Part shown: in pieces, positions 54,705-63,558 of the stretch
How positions within the stretch are numbered: position 1 is the first letter of the stretch
Layout of the letters: each line of letters opens with the position of its first letter
NCBI RefSeq assembly: GCF_018860365.1
Contig: NZ_JAHKPO010000001.1
Location: 62,001 to 126,000, forward strand
DNA: 64,000 nt
Reading direction: 5' to 3'
DNA from: Arenibacter algicola
GTDB taxonomy: Bacteria; Bacteroidota; Bacteroidia; Flavobacteriales; Flavobacteriaceae
Position numbers and translations under genes: made by a program
Notes under the pieces: model-generated
What the model was told of the DNA's origin: nothing
Databases searched by the model: none
The model's input: the letters and a program-made list of their open reading frames with translations, nothing else

Positions 54705-55337
54705 TTAGGGAATATTCAAATACTTATGGGTCTGCAGGGACACTTTCCACTTGGGGTTTTGCATTACATACTCCACGATCCAGGGAACTACCTTGTCCCT
54801 TACGCTCCATTCCGGCTGTAGGTACAAAATACAATCCTTATTGGTCTTGGCCGCCTGTTCCTCGGCAAAAATAAAGTCGTGCTTATTGTACACGATCATC
54901 TTTAGTTCGTGCGCCTTGTCATAGATAATCCCTTCTGGCAACTTGTTCTTTTTAGGGGACAGACAGATCCAGTCCCAGGTTCCGGAAAGCGGATAGGCTC
55001 CGGAAGTCTCTATATGGGTCTTTAGGTTTTTAGCCTTTAGAGCTTTCGTTAGGGGCCCCATATCCCAGGTAAGGGGTTCTCCCCCGGTAATGACTATGGT
55101 ATCGGAATATTTGGCCGCATTGGATACAATATGGTCTATCCCTGTTGGAGGGTGGGTTTCCGCATTCCAACTTTCCTTTACATCGCACCAATGGCACCCC
55201 ACATCGCAGCCGCCCACACGAATAAAATAAGCCGCGGTCCCCTTATGGAAACCTTCTCCCTGAATAGTGTAAAACTCCTCCATTAGAGGCAGCATAAGGC
55301 CTTGATCTACCAACGCTAAAACATCTTCTTTTACCAT
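54705..55337 (-). CDS. queE: 7-carboxy-7-deazaguanine synthase
   Basis: 210 residues from the ATG at 55337. A short radical SAM enzyme of queuosine/7-deazaguanine synthesis that turns 6-carboxytetrahydropterin into CDG. Cysteines C44, C48 and C51 (GGCDVGCHWCDVK) bind the 4Fe-4S cluster, and the FYTIQGEGFHKGTAAYFIRV start and TGGEPL motif are typical. Other que genes are not in the window. The frame to 55370 adds 11 residues without support. Confidence 0.95.
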   Translation of the reverse strand: MVKEDVLALVDQGLMLPLMEEFYTIQGEGFHKGTAAYFIRVGGCDVGCHWCDVKESWNAETHPPTGIDHIVSNAAKYSDTIVITGGEPLTWDMGPLTKALKAKNLKTHIETSGAYPLSGTWDWICLSPKKNKLPEGIIYDKAHELKMIVYNKHDFIFAEEQAAKTNKDCILYLQPEWSVRDKVVPWIVEYVMQNPKWKVSLQTHKYLNIP

Positions 55338-55557
55338 GGCGCAAAGATAGAAAATACCCCGCTCTGGCACTACTAATTAAGAAAAAGATATTTTGGCAAT
55401 CCCTAACCCCTGCTTTTCAATTAAAATTGTAAATTAAATTTTTATTGCAGCCTTAAGAATACACTTATAACATACGTTTGTATATGGGTATGCCTATAGT
55501 TACTGATACAGTTGTGTTATCATTCAGTACAATCCAAAATAAACAAGAGAATATTTT

Positions 55558-57525
55558 ATGAAGCGAGCCTATTACTCCAATAACATCCAAGACTTTTTAC
55601 TAGAACCTGATTCAAGTGTATTAGGTGAATTAACTGCTAATCATAGTAATAGAACACTTGAAGAATTGCAAGTAAAGGCATGGCGTAAACAAATCACCAT
55701 TCTAAAAAACCAACTTCATGGATTTGAAGGTCAAATTTATTTTGAATTTGCAATTCCAAGAATGGGCAAACGAGTTGATAATATTGTGATCATTAATAAT
55801 GTTGCCTTTATAATAGAATTTAAAGTTGGTGATAGCGGCTATGAAAAACATTCAATCGAACAAGTGATTGATTACACGATTGACCTAAAAAACTTCCATG
55901 AAGGAAGTCATAAAATCAACCTCATCCCAGTTTTAGTTGCAACAAATGCTACAAGTGTTGAAGAGCAGAATGTTCATATTATCGATCATAAAACTGCTGC
56001 GAAGTCCAATCAATATGATTTAGCAAAAACACTCGAGAAATTTTTAAACCTTGATAACGAACCAATAAATATTGAGTATTGGGAAAATTCAATCTACAAA
56101 CCAACACCAACAATTGTAGAGGCTGCTCAAGCTCTATACAAAGGGCATAATGTTCAGGAAATAACAAGATCGGATTCTGGAACTATCAATCTCTCTAAAA
56201 CCGCAGATTGTATTAATTCAGTCATTGATAAGTCAAAAGCAAAGGGAATTAAATCAATATGTTTTGTGACCGGTGTTCCCGGAGCTGGAAAAACCTTAGC
56301 GGGATTGAATATAGCAGTAGAAAGAATGAAAGCAGATGAAGATGAACATGCAGTATTTTTATCTGGGAATGGACCTTTAGTAGATGTGCTACGAGAAGCA
56401 CTAACCAGAGACGAAGTATTGACAGCAAAAGAAAATCATGAAAAACTGAGCAAGAAGCAGGCTGGGATTAAAGCGAATGCTTTTATTCAAAACATCCATC
56501 ACTTTCGAGATGATAATTTACTTTCAAATAAAGCTCCAATTGAAAAGGTAGTAATTTTCGATGAAGCTCAAAGAGCTTGGACAAATGATCAAGTTAGCTC
56601 ATTCATGAAAAGAAAAAAGGGAATTGAAGAATTTAACAAATCCGAACCTGAATTCCTGATTGATGTAATGAATAGACATACTGATTGGTGCACTATTATT
56701 TGTTTAATAGGTGGTGGACAGGAAATTAACACTGGGGAGGCAGGATTGGAAGAATGGATTAATTCACTTAAAAATCATTTTCCTGACTGGGAAATTCATT
56801 ATTCTAGTTCAATATTAGATAGTGATAATTACCTAAAATCTGACGAATCAAAAAAATGGTTAGTTAGAAAAGGTATCAGTAAAATCGGATTACACCTCGC
56901 AGTATCTGTAAGGTCGTTTAGATCAGAACAATTATCCAATTTTATCCACGAGTTACTAGATATTAAAATTGAAAATTCACAACGTATTTACTCTGAAATT
57001 AAAAATTCATATCCTATTGTTCTATCTAGAAATCTTGAAAAAGCAAAACAATGGCTTCGGTTTAAAGCCAAAGGAAGTGAAAGAATCGGATTAATAGGTT
57101 CCTCTGGTGCAAGACGACTTAGACCATTGGGCATTGATGTAAAGAATGAAATATCTGCGCCAAGTTGGTTTTTAAATAACAGCCAGGATATTCGATCTTC
57201 TTATTTCTTAGAAGAAGTAGCTACAGAATTTGATATTCAAGGACTAGAAATAGATTGGGCTTGTATCGCTTGGGGTGGTAATTTTCATATGAATAACACT
57301 GATTGGAAATATCAAAACTTTAAAGGAACTAAGTGGCAAAATATTAACAAGGAAATAGACAAAGAATATTTAAAGAACACGTACCGAGTTCTTCTTACTA
57401 GGGCTAGACAAGGAATGGTCATTTATGTTCCAGAAGGTAATGACCTCGATCACACTAGACCAAAAGAATTTTATGACAAGACTTATGAATATTTAAGGGA
57501 AATTGGAATCAATGAAATTGAATAA
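55558..57525 (+). CDS. PD-(D/E)XK-like nuclease fused to DUF2075 (Schlafen group 3-type) helicase
   Basis: 655 residues. The N-terminal part (about 40-135) resembles a PD-(D/E)XK nuclease: RVDNIVIINNVAFIIEFKVG gives D74 and E87-x-K89, with Q102 downstream. A P-loop ATPase of the DUF2075 family follows: Walker A GVPGAGKT (239-246), Walker B VVIFDEAQRAW and the superfamily 1 motif LLTRARQG (612-619). Pfam groups this helicase with the C-terminal part of Schlafen group 3 proteins. The gene is visibly A+T-richer than queE and stands alone. A nucleic-acid-targeting, possibly antiviral, role is inferred; RNA or DNA substrate unknown. Confidence 0.75.
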   Translation: MKRAYYSNNIQDFLLEPDSSVLGELTANHSNRTLEELQVKAWRKQITILKNQLHGFEGQIYFEFAIPRMGKRVDNIVIINNVAFIIEFKVGDSGYEKHSIEQVIDYTIDLKNFHEGSHKINLIPVLVATNATSVEEQNVHIIDHKTAAKSNQYDLAKTLEKFLNLDNEPINIEYWENSIYKPTPTIVEAAQALYKGHNVQEITRSDSGTINLSKTADCINSVIDKSKAKGIKSICFVTGVPGAGKTLAGLNIAVERMKADEDEHAVFLSGNGPLVDVLREALTRDEVLTAKENHEKLSKKQAGIKANAFIQNIHHFRDDNLLSNKAPIEKVVIFDEAQRAWTNDQVSSFMKRKKGIEEFNKSEPEFLIDVMNRHTDWCTIICLIGGGQEINTGEAGLEEWINSLKNHFPDWEIHYSSSILDSDNYLKSDESKKWLVRKGISKIGLHLAVSVRSFRSEQLSNFIHELLDIKIENSQRIYSEIKNSYPIVLSRNLEKAKQWLRFKAKGSERIGLIGSSGARRLRPLGIDVKNEISAPSWFLNNSQDIRSSYFLEEVATEFDIQGLEIDWACIAWGGNFHMNNTDWKYQNFKGTKWQNINKEIDKEYLKNTYRVLLTRARQGMVIYVPEGNDLDHTRPKEFYDKTYEYLREIGINEIE

Positions 57526-57542
57526 ATAAAACCCCGCTAGCT

Positions 57543-57600
57543 CGAGCCTGCCTAAATCGGCATACAGGCTTCACGTCTACCTGACCCATAGGCAGGCTCG
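57543..57600. repeat. 12-bp inverted repeat after the nuclease-helicase gene
   Basis: CGAGCCTGCCTA at 57543-57554 and its exact inverted complement at 57589-57600, 17 bases after the stop. It shares words (GCCTGCC, GTCTACC) with the 54.46 kb region. It may serve as terminator or mark an insertion boundary. Confidence 0.7.
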
Positions 57601-57722
57601 TGCCAAAAACAACTTTTTTTTAAAACTAAAAGCTTCTTACATTATTAAAGAAAAATTGTTGAATTTAGTGATGTCCAAAAATGGGTAGGTCTACATACCC
57701 CTCTAAAAAGTAAGCAAACCCA

Positions 57723-58238
57723 ATGATTAAAATAACACAGGCAAATAGGGAGCACTCCCAAATAATTGCCGAAATAGGAAAACAGGCCTTTTGGGAATCT
57801 CACGGGCACAGCGCTTCAAAAGAAGACATCAACAGCTTTATTGCTAAAACCTATAACAAGGCGGCCATTAATAAGGAATTTGAGAATACAAATATCCTAT
57901 ACCATCTGGTCTATTTCAATGATAAAATTGCAGGGTTTTCAAAAATAGAATTAAACACTTCCAACAAAAACATTAACGATCTACCCATAACAAAACTGGA
58001 CAGGCTGTATCTTTTAAAGGAGTTTTATGGGAAAAATTTAGGTGCAAAACTATTCGACTTTAATATTGAATTATCAAAACAAAACCATGAGAAAGGTATT
58101 TGGTTGGCTGTTTGGAAAGAGAACCAAAAAGCTCTGAACTTTTACTTAAAAGCTGGATTTAAGATTGTTGGGGAGTTTAATTTTAAAATATCGGAAACAC
58201 ACTCCAACCCCAATCACATCATGTATCTGAAATATTAA
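57723..58238 (+). CDS. GNAT family N-acetyltransferase
   Basis: 171 residues of the GNAT fold. The acetyl-CoA loop motif lies in RLYLLKEFYGKNLGAKLFDFNIE (R-x-x-G-x-G/A-like), followed by GIWLAVWKENQKALNFYLKAGFKIVGE. The acceptor cannot be predicted. It stands apart from neighbours, with about 200 bases upstream. Confidence 0.88.
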   Translation: MIKITQANREHSQIIAEIGKQAFWESHGHSASKEDINSFIAKTYNKAAINKEFENTNILYHLVYFNDKIAGFSKIELNTSNKNINDLPITKLDRLYLLKEFYGKNLGAKLFDFNIELSKQNHEKGIWLAVWKENQKALNFYLKAGFKIVGEFNFKISETHSNPNHIMYLKY

Positions 58239-58321
58239 TATTATTTGCCGAAAATTTATAAATTGCGGCGAATTACTGCAATTAAGTACCTGGTTATAGA
58301 ATACTTACAAACTTATACATT

Positions 58322-58906
58322 ATGAACCCTAAAGTTGTGGATAGATTTTTAGACAGGGCCAAAAAATGGAAACCGGAAATGACTTTGTTGAGGGAAATCT
58401 GCCTGGATTTCGGCCTCACAGAGGAATTTAAATGGATGCACCCCTGCTATACGTTCCAAGACAAAAATGTGGTCTTAATCCATGGTTTTAAAGAATATTG
58501 CGCCCTTCTTTTTCATAAAGGAGTCCTGTTAAAGGACACCAACAATATGTTAATCCAACAAACCGAGAACGTACAAGCCGCCCGTCAACTAAGATTTACA
58601 AGCCTAAAGGAAATCATAGATTTAAAACCTACTATCAAAGCCTATATTTTTGAGGCCATTGAGGTAGAAAAAGCCGGCTTGGAAGTGACATTGAAAAAGA
58701 CCTCCGAATTTAATATGCCTACTGAATTTAAAAAGGCCTTGGATAATGATCCCGATTTAAAAGCTGCCTTCCAAGGCTTAACACCAGGAAGACAAAGGGG
58801 GTATTTGCTGTATTTCTCACAAGCCAAGCAATCCGCCACAAGAGCCAACAGAGTGGAAAAATATACCCCTAAAATTCTTCAGGGCAAGGGGTTAAACGAC
58901 CAATAG
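58322..58906 (+). CDS. YdeI/OmpD-associated family protein
   Basis: 194 residues. An N-terminal DUF1801-type domain (LREICLDFGLTEEFKWMHPCYTF-like region at 28-50, AYIFEAIEVEKAGLE further on) is followed by the YdeI C-terminal segment (FKKALDNDPDLKAAFQGLTP, GRQRGYLLYFSQAKQSATRA, EKYTPKILQGKGLND). Function is unknown, with a stress-related role reported for relatives. Not obviously part of an operon. Confidence 0.88.
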   Translation: MNPKVVDRFLDRAKKWKPEMTLLREICLDFGLTEEFKWMHPCYTFQDKNVVLIHGFKEYCALLFHKGVLLKDTNNMLIQQTENVQAARQLRFTSLKEIIDLKPTIKAYIFEAIEVEKAGLEVTLKKTSEFNMPTEFKKALDNDPDLKAAFQGLTPGRQRGYLLYFSQAKQSATRANRVEKYTPKILQGKGLNDQ

Positions 58907-58958
58907 CAATGAGGGACATTAACATATCCCAACAGTCCAAAACTTATTATAAATAAAC

Positions 58959-58987
58959 AATGCCCAGGATTCAAGACCCTGGGCATT
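58959..58987 (+). terminator. Hairpin after the YdeI-like gene
   Basis: A perfect stem AATGCCCAGG / CCTGGGCATT with a 9-base loop between convergent genes. There is no T-run, so termination is plausible but not certain. Confidence 0.5.
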
Positions 58988-59132
58988 GCCATTACTCCAA
59001 CGAACCATTTGGTTACAATGGTTATTATCTGGAGCTACCTTCTATTATACATGAATTCCACATAAAAAAGAATTACAAAACATTCATTTAGTGTCAATTA
59101 AAGTCAATTAAATATAAATCGAAATAAAGTTA

Positions 59133-60470
59133 TTAAACATTTTCGGGAACTTCAAATCCTTCCCTATAATCTCGTCTTAACATTTTATCCGCTTCAGGGT
59201 CGTTTATGAACGACTCGGATTTTGGATTGAATGTAAGGACACGGTCCAATCTATAGGCTATGTTGCCCAAATGTGCCAAGCCAGAGGATAGATGGGCTGT
59301 TTCTACAGGCCCGTTCAAGATAGTTTTATCGCGCTTGCGCACCGCCTCTATAAAATTGGCAAAATGTCCGTCGGTTCCACCGGCACCACGGTCCATTCCA
59401 CTTCCAGATTCTCCACCGTCCTCGCCAGATTTACCTGGTGTCCTATCCTGTCCTAGATATGTTTTATACTTGTCATAACCATCTACGACCAATATACCCT
59501 TATCGCCATAGAAAATGTTACCTACGGTAGCACCTTCTTCGGTATTGGTACACCAAGGGCGCACTTCAAACTGTATGATCTTTCTTTCTTCAGGGTAGTT
59601 ATACACAGAGGTAAGCACTTCTGGCACCTCCTTGCAATCGTCCCAAAGATACTTTCCGCCCATAGAGGTAATCTTTGTAGGAAGCCCTACATCCAAGCCC
59701 CACATACATAGATCGGTTTCATGAATACCTTGGTTTCCTACATCCCCATTGCCATAATCCCAGTGCCAGTGCCAATTGTAGTGCACCAAATTTCTGGTAA
59801 ATGGCCTTTTTGGAGCTGGTCCTGTCCATAGGTCATAGTCTATTCCTGCCGGAACGGGAGAGAAACCTTTGTCCCCGATATCGCCCCTCCAACGAAAAAC
59901 AATACCTCTGGCCATATAAACCCTTCCTATATATCCGTCTCGCATTAAATTAATAGCCTCGTTCACGGCAGGGGAACTCCTTAACTGAACCCCATGCTGT
60001 ACAATACGATCATATTTTGCCGCTGCCTCTACCATTTTACGGCCTTCCCAAATATTGTGGGAGCCGGGTTTTTCAACATAGACATCCTTCCCGGCCTGAC
60101 AGGCCCAAATTACAGAAAGGGCATGCCAGTGGTTTGGCGATGCAATACTTACCACGTCTATATCCTTATTATCCATTACCCTACGAAGATCTTGCTCCAA
60201 AGCAACATCTTTCTTATAGGTTTCTTTAAACGTTTTTTGGCGTTCCCTTAAAAGGTTCATATCCGGATCGCACAAGGTGATAACCTGCACATTCTTTTGT
60301 GCCATGAGGCCCTGGATATGGCTTTTTCCACGGCCATTGACCCCCAAAACTGCCGCATTGATACGGTCGTTGGCCCCAAAAACAGTCGATGAGATGATGG
60401 TAGGTGCCGCAATAACGGCAGAACTTGCCACAGCCGTTCTTTTAATAAATGATCTTCTCGTAGATTTCAT
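59133..60470 (-). CDS. Tat-exported Gfo/Idh/MocA family oxidoreductase
   Basis: 445 residues from the ATG at 60470. A twin-arginine signal (STRRSFIKRTAVASSAV) precedes an NAD(P)-binding Rossmann fold (AAVLGVNGRGKSHIQGL) and the catalytic domain. The EKP motif is VEKPGSHNIWEGR. The histidines of WHYNWHW-like and DVGNQGIHETDLCMWGLD are typical of exported members. Such periplasmic enzymes in Bacteroidota act on sugars or glycosides, often by redox-assisted hydrolysis. A LacI-type operator-like palindrome lies upstream, suggesting sugar control. Confidence 0.88.
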   Translation of the reverse strand: MKSTRRSFIKRTAVASSAVIAAPTIISSTVFGANDRINAAVLGVNGRGKSHIQGLMAQKNVQVITLCDPDMNLLRERQKTFKETYKKDVALEQDLRRVMDNKDIDVVSIASPNHWHALSVIWACQAGKDVYVEKPGSHNIWEGRKMVEAAAKYDRIVQHGVQLRSSPAVNEAINLMRDGYIGRVYMARGIVFRWRGDIGDKGFSPVPAGIDYDLWTGPAPKRPFTRNLVHYNWHWHWDYGNGDVGNQGIHETDLCMWGLDVGLPTKITSMGGKYLWDDCKEVPEVLTSVYNYPEERKIIQFEVRPWCTNTEEGATVGNIFYGDKGILVVDGYDKYKTYLGQDRTPGKSGEDGGESGSGMDRGAGGTDGHFANFIEAVRKRDKTILNGPVETAHLSSGLAHLGNIAYRLDRVLTFNPKSESFINDPEADKMLRRDYREGFEVPENV

Positions 60471-60664
60471 TTGCAATTATATTTACGTTAACTATTAATT
60501 TTATTGACATTATACAAAGGCCCGACCTAAAATCCAAAACCGTTTAATCCTTTAAGCAGCCCAGCGCCCATTCGGCATTTTTGCGTTGGAGACCAACATT
60601 TACAATTCATATAAAAGATACCTTGTCCCCTTTTGCAATGAAAGTTAGCATTATTTTTTTATTC

Positions 60665-60676
60665 GTTAACGTTAAC
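60665..60676. promoter_or_regulatory. LacI-like palindrome upstream of the Gfo/Idh/MocA gene
   Basis: GTTAACGTTAAC, a perfect 12-mer palindrome containing CGTTAACG. A second ACGTTAAC lies at 60485-60492, 15 bases before the start codon. Spacing and content recall LacI-family operators in Bacteroidota. Confidence 0.45.
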
Positions 60677-61004
60677 AGGGGTAGTTTTTTGTTAATTTTT
60701 CAACTTTAGTTGTTGTTTATAATATATATCATACTTTTTTTTCGATAAATTTCATTTATCCATTAGCGGTCTTTATCCAAATTATGGCTTAGGACCAGTT
60801 TACGGCTACCTTCAAACCGAAATTATATCCCTCAACCTGTTTATGAGGCCCCGCCGCGCATTAGCAATTATTGGCAGCAATGGACCAAGAAATCGTACCC
60901 ATTATCAATAATCAATAAGGGGATAAAGCCCAAAAAGCCAACAGATTTGTTCTTCCAAACGATTTAAAACACCCCTTTACCATTGGAAATCAGCTATTAG
61001 CATT

Positions 61005-61099
61005 TTCTTATTTAGATTTAATATAAATAATTTGCTCAATTCAATTCTAGAAGATATTTTTGTCGCCGAACAATTATTTATTATTAGTCTAAATAAGAA
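61005..61099. promoter_or_regulatory. Inverted TTATTTAGA-type sites flanking the TonB receptor promoter
   Basis: TTCTTATTTAGA at 61005-61016 and its exact inverted complement at 61088-61099. TTATTTA at 61008-61014 also pairs with TAAATAA at 61024-61030. Resembles Fur-type A/T-rich sites, and the gene encodes a siderophore-type receptor, so iron repression is inferred. Confidence 0.5.
61031..61062 (+). promoter_or_regulatory. Bacteroidota-type promoter of the TonB receptor gene
   Basis: TTTG at 61031-61034, 20-base spacer, TATTTTTG at 61055-61062, 41 bases before the start codon. Both elements match the consensus exactly. Confidence 0.75.
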
Positions 61100-61102
61100 T
61101 AG

Positions 61103-63526
61103 ATGAAAAACCAACTAACATTACTACTTCTCCTTTGCCTAAATTCCATAGCATTTTCACAAGGCCCAACCGTTAGCGGAACCATAAAGGACAACACCGA
61201 AACACCTCTATTTGGGGTAAATATTCTGGTAAAGAATTCCCAAACAGGGACCCAGACCGATGAAAAAGGACACTTTGAAATCGCCAATCTTAACGACGGC
61301 GCACACACCTTATCCATTTCATATCTTGGGTTTAGAACCAGGGATGTCCCATTTACCGTTACCAACGGAAAAACACTAGATCTTGGGGACCTAATCTTAT
61401 ATGAAGGAAACGAGATACTCACCGAAGTAATCGTTGAAGGGGAGCGCATCAATAAATTTTCAAGAAAGAAAACGGCCTATGTATCCAAACTCCCACTGAA
61501 GGACATCGAAAATACCCAGGTGTACAACACTATTACCACCGATCTTTTGGAATCACAGATAGTGACCAACTTTGACGATGCCCTTAAAAATGCCGCCGGA
61601 GTGGAAAACCTATGGACCTCCACAGGTAGGGGCGGCGATGGGGCCGGATACTATTCCATGCGCGGATTCTCCGTACAACCACAATTGGTAAACGGCCTAC
61701 CAGGTTTAACCAACGGTACTATAAATCCGGCAAATATAGAACGGATAGAAGTCTTAAAAGGACCTTCCGCAACCTTGTTCGGCAATGCGGTAAGCTCCTA
61801 TGGCGGTCTAATAAATGTGGTTACCAAAAAACCCTATGCCGGTAGCGGTGGCGAACTTTCCTTTACTTCCGGTACTTACGGACTAAACCAGATTACCGGC
61901 GATTTCAATACGGCACTCAATAAAAGTGAAAACTTATATTTTAGGCTAAACACCTCCTACTCCACAGAACAAAGTTTTCAGGATGCCGGCTTTAGAAAAT
62001 CCTTTTTCGTAGCCCCTTCCCTATCCTACAAGGTAAACAACAAATTATCCTTCTCCTTCTATGGTGAAATTACACAGGCGGAACAGACCAACCCTACCTT
62101 CTTGTTTCTAAATAGAGGGGCTCCTACAGAATCCAAAAACCTGGAGGAGTTGAACTATAACAACAAACTGTCCTTTACAAGCAATGACCTTAGCTTGGAA
62201 AATCCGACGCAGAATTATAGGATTGAAATGGACTATAAATTGTCCGATACCTGGCAATCACAGACCTTACTTTCCAAAAGTTCCACTTCTACAAAGGGCT
62301 ACTATTCCTATCTGTACGATTATGGCATCTTAGGGAACGATACCTTTACAAGGTTCATCAACAAACAAAACGCCAATACCCAAACCACGGATATACAGCA
62401 AAATTTTATCGGCGATTTTAAGATCGCCTCCCTTAGAAACCGAGTCGTAATTGGTCTGGATTATTTCAACGCCACGGAAATCAATAATAGTACCGGCTAT
62501 GCCTTCTATGGGAATGTAACTCCAGAAGGTGGGTCCAATGGGGACAATCCTTTTACTGCCGATGTGGAAACCGATACATATGCCCTATCTACGGCAGCAG
62601 TAGATGCCGTGTTGGCCTCACAGGCCGTAGGGAACCTTAAATCCAAATATCAGATTTATAGTCTTTATGCCTCGGATGTCCTAAATATCAGCAATAACCT
62701 ATCGGCCATGCTGGGACTGCGGGTAGATCGTTTTGACAATGAAGGCAACTTGGCCAGTGTGGATGATGATTATGACCAAACCACTTTATCACCCAAATTT
62801 GGATTGCTTTACCAACCAATTTTGGATCAACTTTCTATCTTCGCCAATTACCAAAACGGGTTTACCAACGTTGCCCCCCAATTGGTAGGGGATCCGGACG
62901 CGGGACCGCAGACTCTGGAAACCTTTGATCCGGAACAGGCCAATCAATTGGAATTTGGAGTTAAGACCAATCTGTTCAATAATAGATTAAATGCAACCAT
63001 TAGTTACTACAACATTAAGGTAAAAGACCGTGTAATCACCGATCCCTCCTCACCTTTTAACAAAATTCAAGGCGGGGAAGTGGAAAGCAAAGGTTTTGAA
63101 ATTGAAATCAACGCCAACCCCGTTAAAGGTTTGAACCTAAGGGCCGGCTTCAGCAATAACGATAGTGAAACCACCAAATCTGACAATACCGAGATTTTGA
63201 ATCGCAGACCCCTGGAGGCCGGTCCCGAAACACAGTATAATTTTTGGGCCAACTATGAATTACAGGAGGGTATGTTGGACGGTTTTGGAATGGGACTAGG
63301 GTTTAACGGGGCAAGTGAACGCTTTGCCATAAACTATGCCTCCACAGGAGAATTTATCCTGCCAAGTTATACCATAGCCAACGCCTCTCTTTATTACCAA
63401 GCCAACAAATATCGCATTGGCCTAAAGCTAAATAATGCCTTTAACAAAGAATATTACAAAGGCTGGTCCACTATAAATCCACAGGCCCCAAGGGTGTTAT
63501 TGGCCAATTTCACTTACAAGTTTTAA
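61103..63526 (+). CDS. TonB-dependent siderophore receptor
   Basis: 807 residues. A signal peptide (LTLLLLLCLNSIAFSQ) leads to a carboxypeptidase-like regulatory domain (SGTIKDNTETPLFGVNI). A plug domain follows (INPANIERIEVLKGPSATLF, GGLINVVTKKPY) and then a 22-strand barrel ending in the aromatic VLLANFTYKF. The NVVTKKP segment and overall layout match ferric-siderophore receptors (FhuA/FoxA type). The PepSY-type gene 32 bases downstream, a frequent partner for reductive iron release, supports iron uptake. Confidence 0.92.
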   Translation: MKNQLTLLLLLCLNSIAFSQGPTVSGTIKDNTETPLFGVNILVKNSQTGTQTDEKGHFEIANLNDGAHTLSISYLGFRTRDVPFTVTNGKTLDLGDLILYEGNEILTEVIVEGERINKFSRKKTAYVSKLPLKDIENTQVYNTITTDLLESQIVTNFDDALKNAAGVENLWTSTGRGGDGAGYYSMRGFSVQPQLVNGLPGLTNGTINPANIERIEVLKGPSATLFGNAVSSYGGLINVVTKKPYAGSGGELSFTSGTYGLNQITGDFNTALNKSENLYFRLNTSYSTEQSFQDAGFRKSFFVAPSLSYKVNNKLSFSFYGEITQAEQTNPTFLFLNRGAPTESKNLEELNYNNKLSFTSNDLSLENPTQNYRIEMDYKLSDTWQSQTLLSKSSTSTKGYYSYLYDYGILGNDTFTRFINKQNANTQTTDIQQNFIGDFKIASLRNRVVIGLDYFNATEINNSTGYAFYGNVTPEGGSNGDNPFTADVETDTYALSTAAVDAVLASQAVGNLKSKYQIYSLYASDVLNISNNLSAMLGLRVDRFDNEGNLASVDDDYDQTTLSPKFGLLYQPILDQLSIFANYQNGFTNVAPQLVGDPDAGPQTLETFDPEQANQLEFGVKTNLFNNRLNATISYYNIKVKDRVITDPSSPFNKIQGGEVESKGFEIEINANPVKGLNLRAGFSNNDSETTKSDNTEILNRRPLEAGPETQYNFWANYELQEGMLDGFGMGLGFNGASERFAINYASTGEFILPSYTIANASLYYQANKYRIGLKLNNAFNKEYYKGWSTINPQAPRVLLANFTYKF

Positions 63527-63558
63527 GCAAAAAAATATAGATTTTCAACCTTGCACAA

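Larger units (their letters stand above)
60471..61102. other. Regulatory intergenic region between divergent genes
   Basis: About 630 non-coding bases between the Gfo/Idh/MocA gene and a TonB receptor gene. The left part contains ACGTTAAC words, including a perfect 12-mer palindrome. The right part contains a clear promoter within a pair of inverted repeats. No small gene is convincing. Confidence 0.65.

Noticed and set aside
54285-57722. Prophage or integrative element around the nuclease-helicase gene
   Set aside because: No integrase, transposase, tRNA target or direct-repeat attachment sites were seen, so only the repeats and the single gene are reported.
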